Shown piece by piece: positions 28,301-39,000 of a DNA stretch of 64,000 nt; within the stretch, counting starts at the first letter, position 1; each line of letters opens with the position of its first letter. A program made the position numbers and the translations under genes. The stretch lies in NCBI RefSeq assembly GCF_036250675.1, contig NZ_CP109592.1:5394001-5458000 (forward strand). The letters run 5' to 3'. A model generated the notes under the pieces. The model searched no databases and was not told the DNA's origin. It saw nothing but the letters and a program-made list of their open reading frames with translations. Origin of the DNA: Streptomyces sp. NBC_01689 (GTDB lineage: Bacteria; Actinomycetota; Actinomycetes; Streptomycetales; Streptomycetaceae).

Positions 28301-30079
28301 ATGAGTGTGGACACCAGAACACCCCGCACACCCACGGGGGACCGCTCGTCGGGATTCGACGACGCTCCCGCGCTGAGCATGGTGAAGGTGCCGAGCGATC
28401 CGGCGCAGGTCATCGTCAATCATGTGAGCTTCCGCGTGCAGCTCGGCGCTGCGTCGCGGCCCCGATCCCTGCGCGTCGCACGGCACTTGAGCCCCGGCGG
28501 TGCCCCGCGGATGCCCGTCGGCGGTACGGCGGGCAGAGCGGGCGCGCCCGGCCAGGGCGGCACCGGTACCCGTCGTCGCGCGCCCGTCGTCTGGAGCGGG
28601 AAATCCGCGCCCGACGACACCGGCGCGCACCGCCTGCTGCAGGCCGTGCGGAGCACGAGCGTCCGGCACGGCGCGGTCCCGGCGGGCGACGCCGGCGCGA
28701 CGCAGGTCATCCCGCGCTACGACGAACACCAGGGCTACGAGGGCGATCTGACCGTCGAGACGGTCGAGACACCGCTCGTCGGCAGCCAGCGCACCCCCTC
28801 CTCCGGGTACGACTCGGGGTACGACTCCGCCCGGACCGGAGGAACCTCCCTCCCCCCGGAGGGCCGGCTGCTGCCGAACATGCGCAGCGTAGACAGCGCG
28901 TACGACGAACCGCGCTACGGGGGCGGGGAGTTCGCCGGCGGCGAGGGTGACGACGGCTACGCCTACGGCTACGACGACTACCAGGACGAGACGGCCGAAC
29001 CGCCGGTCAGGCGGCAGGGCGCGGACTCGCCGCGGCAGGGGTACTACCCCGGCCGCCGGATGAATCTCGGCGTGGTGCTGCTTCCGCTCCGCGTCTTCCT
29101 CGGGTTCATCTCCATCTACGCCGGCATGGGCAAGCTGTGCGATCCCGTCTACTTCGACGGCGGCAAGCGCGGCTCCATGGTGAAGTGGCTGAACACCCTG
29201 CACCCGTGGGAAGTCGCCGAGCCGCTGCGGCAGTTCGCGCTCCAGCACCCGGTCGGCTCGGGGCTCGTCATCGCCTTCTTCCAGGTCATCGTGGGCGTGC
29301 TCACGGTCCTCGGTCTGTGGCAGCGGGTCGCCGCGGTGGTCGGCGCGATGCTGTCGGCCGCGCTCATCGTCACCGTCAGCTGGAAGACCGTCCCCGCGTA
29401 CGACGCGCCGGACATCATCTACCTCGCCGCCTGGTCCCCGCTGATCATCGCCGGTGCTCCCGTCTACTCGGTGGACGGCCGTCTGGCGAGCGAGGCGTGG
29501 CGCACCCTCGGGCCGCGCGCCGACATCTGGGACCTGCGTCGGCGTGTGCTGCGCCGCGGCGCGCTGGTCTCGGCGGTCGTCATCGGGCTCACGCTGCTGG
29601 TCGGCTCGCTGCTGGGCGGCGCCGTCCGGGACGCCGACCGGGTGGTCGTGCCGGGACCGGGCGAGGCCCCGCGCAACGAGCTGCCCGGCACCCCGCTGCC
29701 CCAGGAGCCGGGCTCTCCCCAGCGGAGGACCAGCAGCCCGTCGGCCTCCGCGAAGGAGCCCACCCACAGTGGTTCCTCGTCGCCCTCGGGCCCGGCCACC
29801 ACGCCGGGCGCGACCCGCGCGACGGGCGGCACGGTCAGCAGCGGCGGACCCAGCCAGACGCAGGGTGCCGCCGGTCAGGCGCCGCCGAGGCAGTCCGCGC
29901 CGGTCCACCAGGCGCCCAGTACGAGCGCGGGCCCGACGTCCACCGGCGGCGGCACCGGCGGTGGCAGCGGCGGCGGCGGTTCCACGGGCACGGGTGCGGG
30001 TGGCACGTCCGGTGGTTCGAGCTCCGGCGGCGGTACGTCCGGCGGCTCGGACAAGCTGGTCGGCGGCCTGCTCGGGTAG
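28301..30079 (+). CDS. DoxX-family membrane protein with long disordered ends
   Basis: 592 aa. The first 250 residues are low-complexity and probably disordered, rich in Gly, Tyr, Asp and Arg. From about residue 255 a four-helix DoxX domain follows (LGVVLLPLRVFLGFISIYAGMG to SPLIIAGAPVYS), then a fifth helix near residues 425-445. The tail is Ser/Gly/Thr-rich. DoxX proteins are quinone- or redox-related membrane proteins; no specific reaction can be assigned. It is followed by a 26-bp hairpin. Confidence 0.85.
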   Translation: MSVDTRTPRTPTGDRSSGFDDAPALSMVKVPSDPAQVIVNHVSFRVQLGAASRPRSLRVARHLSPGGAPRMPVGGTAGRAGAPGQGGTGTRRRAPVVWSGKSAPDDTGAHRLLQAVRSTSVRHGAVPAGDAGATQVIPRYDEHQGYEGDLTVETVETPLVGSQRTPSSGYDSGYDSARTGGTSLPPEGRLLPNMRSVDSAYDEPRYGGGEFAGGEGDDGYAYGYDDYQDETAEPPVRRQGADSPRQGYYPGRRMNLGVVLLPLRVFLGFISIYAGMGKLCDPVYFDGGKRGSMVKWLNTLHPWEVAEPLRQFALQHPVGSGLVIAFFQVIVGVLTVLGLWQRVAAVVGAMLSAALIVTVSWKTVPAYDAPDIIYLAAWSPLIIAGAPVYSVDGRLASEAWRTLGPRADIWDLRRRVLRRGALVSAVVIGLTLLVGSLLGGAVRDADRVVVPGPGEAPRNELPGTPLPQEPGSPQRRTSSPSASAKEPTHSGSSSPSGPATTPGATRATGGTVSSGGPSQTQGAAGQAPPRQSAPVHQAPSTSAGPTSTGGGTGGGSGGGGSTGTGAGGTSGGSSSGGGTSGGSDKLVGGLLG

Positions 30080-30087
30080 GCGCCCGG

Positions 30088-30144
30088 ACGGTACGGCGAC
30101 GGGGCCCCGCACACCGGATGTGCGGGGCCCCGTCGCCGTACCGT
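30088..30144. terminator. 26-bp perfect hairpin between convergent genes
   Basis: Arms 30088-30113 and 30119-30144 are fully complementary, with a 5-nt loop. It sits between the stops of the DoxX gene and the nucleotidyltransferase gene, so it is a candidate bidirectional terminator. Confidence 0.75.
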
Positions 30145-30164
30145 CGTGATCCGTGCCGAGGGGT

Positions 30165-30896
30165 TCAGCGGCCGAGCGCGGCGAGCTCCTTGGCGGCCTC
30201 GGTGAGGTCCTTCGCCGTGTCGATCGCGCGCCAGTAGGCGCCCTGGGGGAGGGAGAAGCCGGCCAGCCGGCGTTCGCGGGCCAGGTGCGGGAACGTGGTG
30301 CGCTCGTGGTCGCCGCGCTCGGGGAGCAGATCGGCGAAGCCGGCGGAGAAGACGTAGACGCCCGCGTTGATCTCGTAGGTGGTCGGCGGTGACTCGATGA
30401 AGTCCGTCACCCGTCCGAAGTCGTCCGTCTCGACGGCGCCCCACGGGATGCGGGGGCGGGCCAGGGCGAGGGTGGCGACGGCGTCGCGCTCGGTGTGGAA
30501 GTCCGCCATGTCGCGCAGCGAGAAGCGGGTCCAGATGTCGCCGTTGGTCGCGTACCAGGGCCGGTCCGGGTGAGGGAGGTGCGCTGCGGCGTACTTGAGG
30601 CCGCCGCCGCGGCCCAGGGGTTCCTTCTCGACGACCGTTATGACGTCGACCGGGAGGTGGGCCGAGTCCAGCCACTCCTGGAGGACTTCGGCGAGGTGGC
30701 CGCAGGAGACGACGACGTCGGTCACGCCCTCTTCGGCGAGCCAGGTCAGCTGGTGGCCGATGATCGGGGTCCCGGTGCCCGGGATCTCGACCATCGGCTT
30801 GGGCCGGTCGTCGGTGTACGGGCGCAGCCGGGAGCCCTGGCCGCCGGCCAGGACGACGGCTTGAACGGGGCGCGACGCGGCGTTCGGATCGGTCAT
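30165..30896 (-). CDS. Sugar-phosphate nucleotidyltransferase
   Basis: 243 aa of the NTP_transferase family (GlmU/RmlA/RfbF-like). The nucleotide-binding motif VVLAGGQGSRLRPYTDDRPKPM is near residues 14-35, GGGLKYAA follows, and a metal-binding NGD is in YATNGDIW. It probably makes an NDP-sugar, such as NDP-mannose or NDP-glucose, for glycan synthesis; the sugar is not deducible. The ATG at 30896 begins directly before the domain. Confidence 0.88.
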   Translation of the reverse strand: MTDPNAASRPVQAVVLAGGQGSRLRPYTDDRPKPMVEIPGTGTPIIGHQLTWLAEEGVTDVVVSCGHLAEVLQEWLDSAHLPVDVITVVEKEPLGRGGGLKYAAAHLPHPDRPWYATNGDIWTRFSLRDMADFHTERDAVATLALARPRIPWGAVETDDFGRVTDFIESPPTTYEINAGVYVFSAGFADLLPERGDHERTTFPHLARERRLAGFSLPQGAYWRAIDTAKDLTEAAKELAALGR

Positions 30897-31015
30897 GCCC
30901 GAACTGTACGTGGCGCCCCGCGGGTGGCTCCGGCCGGCAACCGTCGCCTTGAGCGGGTGTTGTCCGGCGGGCGGGACGGGGCCCTTCCGGTCGCGGAAGA
31001 GGCCCCGGGGGACGG

Positions 31016-31465
31016 TCAGAGGTGCGTGGCCGCGACCCCCGATGCGAAGGACGTGTCGCAGACCGGGCGGGCGAACGCCTGGGCGCGCGTCGGCCCGTAC
31101 GCGCGGACCGCGGCGCGGCCGAGGGCGCGGGCGATGGAGACGCAGTGCTTCGCGAGCGACGGACGGCCGTTCACCGCCTCCTGGAGGTGGGTGAGGGCGG
31201 TGCCCGGGTCCTTCTCCTGGAGTTCGAGCAGGAGCCGGTCGCGCAGGACGTCCTGCGGGGCGCGGGCGACGGCGCGGGAGGAGACGTCCGAGGAGGAGGC
31301 GGTGAGCACCGACTCCGAGGAGCTCCCGGACCAGTTGACCCGGGTGACCGCGAGGGTCCCGGAGAGCACCAGGACGACAGGCAGAACGAGGGCGAGGGTG
31401 CGGCCGATCCGGCGGGCGGGGCCGCGGCCGTGCCGGGTCCGTTGGGTGGTGGTGGAGTGCTTCAC
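31016..31465 (-). CDS. Small membrane-anchored or secreted protein of unknown function
   Basis: 149 aa. An N-terminal basic stretch precedes one hydrophobic helix (about residues 20-41, IGRTLALVLPVVLVLSGTLAV), then a helical soluble domain ending in a pair of cysteines about 30 residues apart (KHCVSIARAL, PVCDTSF). These could form a disulfide outside the cell. The family is not recognised. It lies between the nucleotidyltransferase and msiK, all on the minus strand. Confidence 0.7.
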   Translation of the reverse strand: MKHSTTTQRTRHGRGPARRIGRTLALVLPVVLVLSGTLAVTRVNWSGSSSESVLTASSSDVSSRAVARAPQDVLRDRLLLELQEKDPGTALTHLQEAVNGRPSLAKHCVSIARALGRAAVRAYGPTRAQAFARPVCDTSFASGVAATHL

Positions 31466-31601
31466 GCGAGTGAGGGTAGCGCGGGGTGATGATTTGGCGA
31501 CATTTAGTCACCGGTTCGAGGGACGGCGAAGGGATGTTTTCCCTGTGGGGTGTTGACGCACGTCTATCGAAATGACCGGCTTGCCGGGGTATTTGTCGAC
31601 A

Positions 31602-31641
31602 ACGAGAAGGGCCCCGCAGCAGGCTGCGGGGCCCTTCTCGT
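31602..31641. terminator. 19-bp hairpin after msiK
   Basis: Arms 31602-31620 and 31623-31641 are fully complementary, about 60 nt beyond the msiK stop on the minus strand. It probably terminates msiK transcription. Confidence 0.7.
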
Positions 31642-31702
31642 CAACGTGGATGAATTCACCCGCTCCGGGGGTGTCGGAGCCGTGCGGGTCGCCTCTGCCC
31701 GG

Positions 31703-32839
<1,137 letters not shown>

Positions 32840-32890
32840 GGTGAGGGGCCCCCTTCACCGGCAGGAACGTGCCGGACGATCCGTTGTAAA

Positions 32891-32906
32891 GGTGGTGTCC
32901 ACCACG
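32891..32906. promoter_or_regulatory. DasR dre-like site upstream of msiK
   Basis: GGTGGTGTCCACCACG contains TGGT-N4-ACCA, the core of the DasR site ACTGGTCTAGACCACT. A second imperfect copy (TGGTGTAGTCCACA) follows about 25 nt later. It lies about 50 nt upstream of the msiK start. Control by DasR or a related GntR regulator of sugar uptake is inferred. Confidence 0.45.
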
Positions 32907-33040
32907 AAGCCTCGTGGTGGTGGTGTAGTCCACAAGAGTGAACTGCCTCTGGACGGTACCCGCCGTTCACGTGCTCTGTCAGTACCCGCAGCCCTGTGAA
33001 CTTCGCGATAATTTTCGACAGGGCCCCGCGGTGACGTGGG

Positions 33041-33046
33041 TACACT
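33041..33046 (+). promoter_or_regulatory. -10 element TACACT of the tRNA gene
   Basis: TACACT lies 45 nt before the tRNA and would give a leader of about 40 nt. A TTCGACA stretch 20 nt upstream is a possible but poorly spaced -35. Confidence 0.4.
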
Positions 33047-33090
33047 GCACGGGCACGTACGCGCCGGGCCCACCGCGCCCGCGCGTGCAG

Positions 33091-33164
33091 GCCTCCTTAG
33101 CTCAGTTGGTCAGAGCGCCGCTCTTGTAAAGCGAAGGTCGTCGGTTCGAATCCGACAGGGGGCT
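33091..33164 (+). tRNA. tRNA-Thr(TGT)
   Basis: A 74-nt cloverleaf: acceptor GCCTCCT pairs with AGGGGGC, D-loop AGCTCAGTTGGTCAGAGC, anticodon loop CTTGTAA with anticodon TGT, and T-arm GTCGG-TTCGAAT-CCGAC. The outermost anticodon-stem pair is C-A. CCA is not encoded. It separates the core block from the conflict-system region, but no integrase or repeated 3' end was found beside it. Confidence 0.95.
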
Positions 33165-33232
33165 CTTCTTGTCTTCCGCTCCGTGCGATCCGCCCGCTCC
33201 GCGCGAGCCGCCGTGGGCCCGCGGGCCGGTTC

Positions 33233-34069
33233 TCAGTCCCACCACAGGCGCCAGATCGGTCGTCCGAGGAGCCCGGCGGCGTACTCGGAGAACGTGACCA
33301 TGCCCTGCTCGACGGTGTCGGGGCTGGTGAGGTAGTGCTCCAGGGCGAGCCGGTGGGCCTCGTCGAGGCCGGCGGGCCCGGCGGCCGCCGAGACGAAGGC
33401 GGTCCCGTGACCGAGGCCGACGAGCCGGGCGCCGAAGCGGTCCTCCCAGGAGCGCAGTACCCCGGACAGGTCACCGGCGGACAGCCGGCCGTTCGTGCCG
33501 GTCCATCCGATCGCGGCCGGGATGTCGGCGCTCCGGGCCGCCGGGACGAGGGCGAGATGGCACAGCGGCTCCTCCCGCACCAGGTGTGCCGCCGCCACGA
33601 CGGCGCGGTCGTCGGCCTCCGCCTCCGGTACCGGTGGAGGTGCCACGGCCAGGCCGGGCCAGGCGTCGAAGGGCGGGCTGCCGTCGGGCCAGTCGAACTC
33701 CTCCTCCTCGGGGCACGGGGGCACCGGCGGGAGGGCCGCCCACTCCGCCCGACGCCGCCGGTGGCCGCGCCACTCGTCCAGGAAGCGGCGCTCCACCTCC
33801 GTCCCCGATCCGTCCCGGGCGTCCCCCGGGCGCAGCGGGTCGTCGCGGAACTCGAACAGGACGGGACGCAGGCCCGTCGCCGGCCGGCGACGGCCGAGGC
33901 GCTCCCACCACACGTCCGCGTCGTCCAGCGGTTCGTCACTGATCCACAGCACCGGGGACCGCGGGCACCCGCCGTCCTCGTCCGGTGCGCGGAGCCGTCC
34001 GGCGGGCAGTCCGGCGGGAAGCGCCCGCAGGGCCTCGGGTACGGCTCCGGGCGGGTCCTGGGATGTCAT
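33233..34069 (-). CDS. DUF4253 domain-containing protein
   Basis: 278 aa. The C-terminal 110 residues match DUF4253: HLALVPAARSADIPAAIGW, then LSGVLRSWEDRFGARLVGLG and LALEHYLTSPDTVEQGM. The N-terminal part is Pro/Asp/Trp-rich and less conserved. Function is unknown. It starts 160 nt from the divergent VMAP-C gene and is probably not part of the conflict system. Confidence 0.85.
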   Translation of the reverse strand: MTSQDPPGAVPEALRALPAGLPAGRLRAPDEDGGCPRSPVLWISDEPLDDADVWWERLGRRRPATGLRPVLFEFRDDPLRPGDARDGSGTEVERRFLDEWRGHRRRRAEWAALPPVPPCPEEEEFDWPDGSPPFDAWPGLAVAPPPVPEAEADDRAVVAAAHLVREEPLCHLALVPAARSADIPAAIGWTGTNGRLSAGDLSGVLRSWEDRFGARLVGLGHGTAFVSAAAGPAGLDEAHRLALEHYLTSPDTVEQGMVTFSEYAAGLLGRPIWRLWWD

Positions 34070-34229
34070 GGAGCGGAGGCTATGGCCCAGGTGTGACAGG
34101 GAGTTGGCGATCCCGGCCCGGACAAGGGCGCCCGGCGGTCAGGCCCGTACTTTCGCTGCCACGCCCCGTGGCACGGCCTTACCCTGTTGGGCACCATCAG
34201 GGAGCCGCGCCAGCTGTGGAGGTAACGGG

Positions 34230-35702
34230 GTGAAAGGGCGCAGTCCGGATCGGGTCCGCAACGAGCTCATCGTCTCCATCGTGGACGCACTGCAGAGCTC
34301 GGCCACGGTGAGCCAGGCCGGCAGCCGTGAGATCTGGCGGGAGATGCTGGCCGGTGAACTGGACTCGCCGGTGGAACCGTTCGGCGGTGACCGCCTGCGG
34401 CCCTGGCTGCTGCAGGTGGTGAAGGCGTGCACGGCCGTCGGTGACGGCCTGGCCTGCCTGGTCCGGTCGCTGGAGTACGTGGAGCAGCAGTCGGCGACGG
34501 TCGTGGAGCTGTGGCCGCTCGTGGACGAGTGGGAGGCCGTCGACTTCTTCAACAACGCGGACCTGGGGCGTCTGCAGCCCGTCCTGCTGTCGATGGGGTC
34601 CTCGGACCTGGCCGTCATGGCGCGCCGCTCCAGCCGGTCCCGGGTGCAGGAGCTGCCCGCGTGGTGCCGGACGGGTTGGCAGGTGTTCCTGCGGCTCGCC
34701 GGGGAGAACTCCCCGGCCGGTGAACTCCCGCCCAGCATGGCCTTCCTCGCGCTGTCGGCCGACCGGCTGGTGGAGGACGGACAGGCGGAGGCCGCCGAGG
34801 TGCTGCGCCGCTTCAACCGCGGCCAGGCCGCCGCCCTGGGCGTGGAGGGACTGCTGGCCGAGCGGCAGCAGGCGGACTTCCCGCATCCGGAGCCCTCCCT
34901 CGTCCCCGCCTATCTCATGATCCAGTTCGAGCCGGACCGGATCGAGACGGACCGCTACTACCTCTCGCACTGGCGGCAGTCCGACTCCGAGGGCTGGCAC
35001 CCCGTGCGCGGCGAGACGGCCCATCTGCGCAGGGAGGAGCTGCCGGGCGCGGTGGAGCGGCTGATCGAGGAGGCCGAGGAGAAGTGGGCCGATCTGCGGC
35101 AGCCGGTGATCCTCGAGTTCATACTCCCCTGGGAGCTGCTGAACGAGCCCGTCGAGTGGTGGTCGAAGGAGTCCGGTTCCGGGGCCCCGACCCCGCTGGT
35201 CCTGGACTATCCGGTGGTGGTGCGCAGCATCGAGAGGCTGCAGCGTGCCGCCTGGCACCGGCCCTGGCACAACAAATGGCGGCAGCTGCGCGAGCGCCCG
35301 GCGGACAGCCATCCGCACTGGAGCAGTCCGGAGCGGGACGGCGCGTACTTCTTCCACCTGGAGCGCGAGCTGAAGGAGGACCAGCACGCGGTGTGCCTGG
35401 TGCTCAGCCAGCCGCCGGGCGACGACGCGGGCACCGGCCGCCGTGAGGTGCTGGCGGGGCTGCGGGCCGGGGTGCCCGCGATGATCTGGCACCGCAGCGA
35501 CTGCGCGGACCCGAAGTTCAAGGACGCCATCGGCGAGATCCTGCAGGACCGCGGGCTGGGCAGCCTGGCGGAACGGGTCGGGGAGTGGCGCCGGGAGGCG
35601 CTGGCCCTGGGCCCGGCGGCCTGGGACGGGCACGTCGGTCGCCATCTGGCCATTCTGCTCGACGATCCCGAGCGCAAGCCGAGCCCGCCCGGACCGGTGT
35701 AG
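34230..35702 (+). CDS. VMAP-C domain protein with N-terminal EAD2-like domain
   Basis: 490 aa. Residues 1-100 resemble an effector-associated domain of the EAD2 type (LIVSIVDALQSSATV, then LRPWLLQVVKACTAVGDGLACLVRSLEYVEQ). A helical middle region follows, then the VMAP C-terminal domain with VILEFILPWELLNEPVEWW near residues 292-310. VMAP (vWA-MoxR-associated protein) is a core component of multicellularity-linked conflict systems, where it is thought to relay a signal to effector modules. I chose GTG 34230 because GGAGG lies 7 nt upstream. No vWA or MoxR gene is nearby. Confidence 0.85.
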   Translation: MKGRSPDRVRNELIVSIVDALQSSATVSQAGSREIWREMLAGELDSPVEPFGGDRLRPWLLQVVKACTAVGDGLACLVRSLEYVEQQSATVVELWPLVDEWEAVDFFNNADLGRLQPVLLSMGSSDLAVMARRSSRSRVQELPAWCRTGWQVFLRLAGENSPAGELPPSMAFLALSADRLVEDGQAEAAEVLRRFNRGQAAALGVEGLLAERQQADFPHPEPSLVPAYLMIQFEPDRIETDRYYLSHWRQSDSEGWHPVRGETAHLRREELPGAVERLIEEAEEKWADLRQPVILEFILPWELLNEPVEWWSKESGSGAPTPLVLDYPVVVRSIERLQRAAWHRPWHNKWRQLRERPADSHPHWSSPERDGAYFFHLERELKEDQHAVCLVLSQPPGDDAGTGRREVLAGLRAGVPAMIWHRSDCADPKFKDAIGEILQDRGLGSLAERVGEWRREALALGPAAWDGHVGRHLAILLDDPERKPSPPGPV

Positions 35703-36033
35703 GACGTCATGCCCCCGCGGCTCTCAGGAGGCCCCCGGCCGGAGCGCGCGGGCGGGTACCCCGCGGTCTTGCACGTGCCACCGCCGAGTGCCACGCTGGT
35801 GCCGAGACAGACTCAACGGCTGTCCACAGGAGGTCCGTACCGCCGAACGGGTGGGTACCGCCCGGCGATTGAGTTTCGGTCGGTCCTGGCGCCCCCTGTG
35901 GCCTGCCGTCTTGCACCGCACGCAGACCACTGCCAGGCTTGGCACGTGGATGTCACGCATGCCCGCGGACTGCGGGACTCCTCCTCGGTGCTCCCTCCGT
36001 CGTCGGGCATGACCGGACGCTCTGAGGGCGCTT
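35703..36033. other. Intergenic region between the VMAP gene and the STAND NTPase
   Basis: No plausible gene. Two copies of a short GTCTTGCAC element and two GGGTACC boxes are visible. A promoter for the large downstream gene may lie here, but no clear hexamer pair was found. Confidence 0.4.
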
Positions 36034-39000
36034 ATGCAGCGTGACGACGGCCCACGACCACCATCGGCCTGGGCTTCTGGCGACGCGTCACCGTGCGCGG
36101 TGGCGCATGCTCTGCGGGGCCTGGAGCCGGTCGGGTCCGAGGACCGTCCGTCCGTCCTGCTCGTGGTGGACGACTACGTGACGATGCGGGTCTGGGACGA
36201 GACGGTCGGCCGGCTGGCCGACGAACTCGCCGGGCAGGCCTCGCTGGGCCCGGTCACGCGCTTACGGCTGCTGGGCTCCGACGACACCGAACCGGGCCGG
36301 ATCCGGCTGGAGCACCTTCCCCCGCCCGTGGGGGAGCACCGGGTGGTGCTGGTGCTCACCGACGGGCTGGCGGCGGGCTGGCGGTCGGACGCGGTGCTGC
36401 CGCTGCTGAGAGAACTCGGCCGCTCCGAACCCCTCGCCGTACTGCACCTGTTGCCGCAACGGCTCTGGTTCCGCACCGGCCTCGACGTGCACCGCATGCG
36501 GCTGCGGGCCGCGCGGCCCTGGGCGCCGAACGACTCCCTGCGGTGGGAGCTGCGCACCTCCCCCCTCGAACCCGTGGACGACGATCCGGCGGCGCGTTCC
36601 GGTGTGGTGCCGGTCCCCGTCCTGGAGCGGACCGACCACTCCCTCTCCGACTGGGCCGGCCTGGTGGCGGCCCGTGCCGGGGACGCCGACGGCTGGGTGG
36701 AGATGTCCGGGGTCCGGGCCCGGGACTGGAAGCGCCGCCCGGACGCCGCCCGCGCGGTCCCCTGGGTGGATGACGTGCCCGACCCCGCCAGCGCGGTGCC
36801 GCCGTGGGAGCGGGTCTCCGAGTTCCGCGCCGCCGCGTCACCCACCGCGTTCGCCCTGGCCACCCGGCTCGCGGCGGCGCCCCTGACGCTGCCGGTGATG
36901 AGCGCGCTGACGGCCTCGGTACCGGGAGCCGGACCGGCCCACCTCACCGAGCTGCTGATGAGCGGACTGGTGCGGCCGGCGGGCGCGGAGGCCGAGCGCG
37001 CGGCCGAGATGGTCTTCGCCTTCGGCCCGAACATCCGGCAGGAGTTACTGGCGCTGGCCCGGCGCCGGGACACCGTCCGGGTGCTGCACGACGTACGGGT
37101 GCTGATGGCGGCCGCCGCGGAGGAGTCCGAGCCGGTCCTGCCCGCCCCGGACGAACCTCTCGAGACGACCGGCGTGCCGCCCGTGACCCCGCGCAACGTG
37201 GCCTTCCTGCGGGTCGAACTGACCGCGCTGCGCGCCCTGTCCGGACGGTTCCTGCCCCAGGCCGAGCGTCTGGCGCGGGCGCTGCGCACCTACGACCTGC
37301 GGAACACCGTCAACCTGGGCAAGGACGCACGTACCCACACGCGGGACCAGGCCCCCGCCACCCGGGCCCGCCGCGATGCCGCACAGGCCCCGAGGGGGCC
37401 CGGGACACCTTCAGAAGGAGCCGCGACCATGGCGACCACGCAGCAGCCGACGGTGGAGGGCGCGCGTTCGGCGCAGCCGCGGATCTGGGGGAACATCCCT
37501 CCGCGCAATCCCAACTTCACCGGCCGCGTGGACCTTCTGGAACGACTGCGGGAACGCCTCCAGGAAGGCACGACCACCGTGCTTCCCGAGGCGATCCACG
37601 GCATGGGCGGTGTCGGCAAGACGCAGATGGCGATCGAGTACGCCTACCGGCACCAGGCCGAGTACGACGTCGTCTGGTGGATCCCCGCCGAGCGCCCGGG
37701 GCAGATCGGCCAGGCCCTGGTGGAGCTCGCCCAGCGTCTCGGCCTGGGCACCAGCGCCGAGGCCAACATCGCGGGTCCCGCGGTGCGCGAGGCGCTGCGC
37801 GAGGGCCGCCCCTACTCCCGCTGGCTGCTGATCTTCGACAACGCCGACAGCCCCGAACGCGTCCGCGACTACTTCCCCACCGGCGGCAGCGGCACCATCC
37901 TCGTCACCTCCCGCAACCGGCGCTGGAGCGTCGTCGGCCCCTCCCTGGAGGTCGACGTCTTCACCCGGGAGGAGAGCAAGGAGCTGTTGCGGCGCTCCGG
38001 TTCGGCGGGGGACCTCGACGACGCCGAGGCGGATCGCCTCGCCGATGCCCTCGGAGATCTCCCGCTCGCGCTCGAACAGGCCGCCGCCTGGCGCGCGGAG
38101 ACCGGGATGCCGGTCTCCGAGTACCTGCGCCTGTTCGAGGACAAGCGCAGCGAACTCCTCGAAGTTTCCCCGCCCCCGGACTACCAGCTCCCGGTCGCCG
38201 CCGCGTGGAACGTCTCCCTCGACCATCTGGAGACGCGCAGCCTCGCCGCCCTGCGTCTGCTCCAGCTGTGCTCGTACTTCGCGCCGGACCCCATCTCCCG
38301 TTCGATCTTCTCCGGCCTCGGCGGTTCCAGCATCGACCCCGAACTCGACCGGGCCCTCAACGACCCGATGCGGCTCGCCCGCGCCATCCGGGAGATCAAC
38401 CGCTACTCCCTCGCCCGTATCGACCACCGGACCAACTCGATCGAGATGCACCGCCTGGTCCAGGCCGTGCTGATCAACCGCATGACGCCCGAGGAACAGA
38501 ACCGCATGCGCAATGGGGCCCACACCCTTCTGGCCGCCTCCGACCCCAAGGGGCCCAACCAGTCGGCCAACTGGACACGCTACGCCGAGCTCTACGGCCA
38601 CGTCATCGCGTCGGGCGCCGTCGAGTCCGACCAGCCCTGGGTGCGCGAACTCGTGATGAACGTCGCCAAGTACCTCTGGTACTGGGGAGATCACAAGGTC
38701 GCGCGCGAGTTCATGGAGCAGGCCTGGCAGACCTGGCGGCAGCTGTTCGGCGAGGAGGACCAGCAGACACGGCTGATGGCCTGGTGGCTGAGCTTCGTCT
38801 ATCTCAAGGTGGGCCGTTACGACGATGCCTCGCAGCTCGTGGCCCAGCTCAAGGACGTGTACGCCCGCACCGCGCCCGAGGACCGGGAGGACACCCGTGA
38901 GGACGCGCTGGAGACCCTGAACCTGGAAGCGGCCGTACGACGGGTCCAGGGGGACTTCGCCGCCGGGGCCGAGCTGGACCAGGCGGCCTACGAGCGGGCC

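Noticed and set aside
33091..33164. tRNA-Thr as an integration site for the following conflict region
   Set aside because: No integrase, no excision genes and no repeated tRNA 3' end were found, so a mobile island is not supported.
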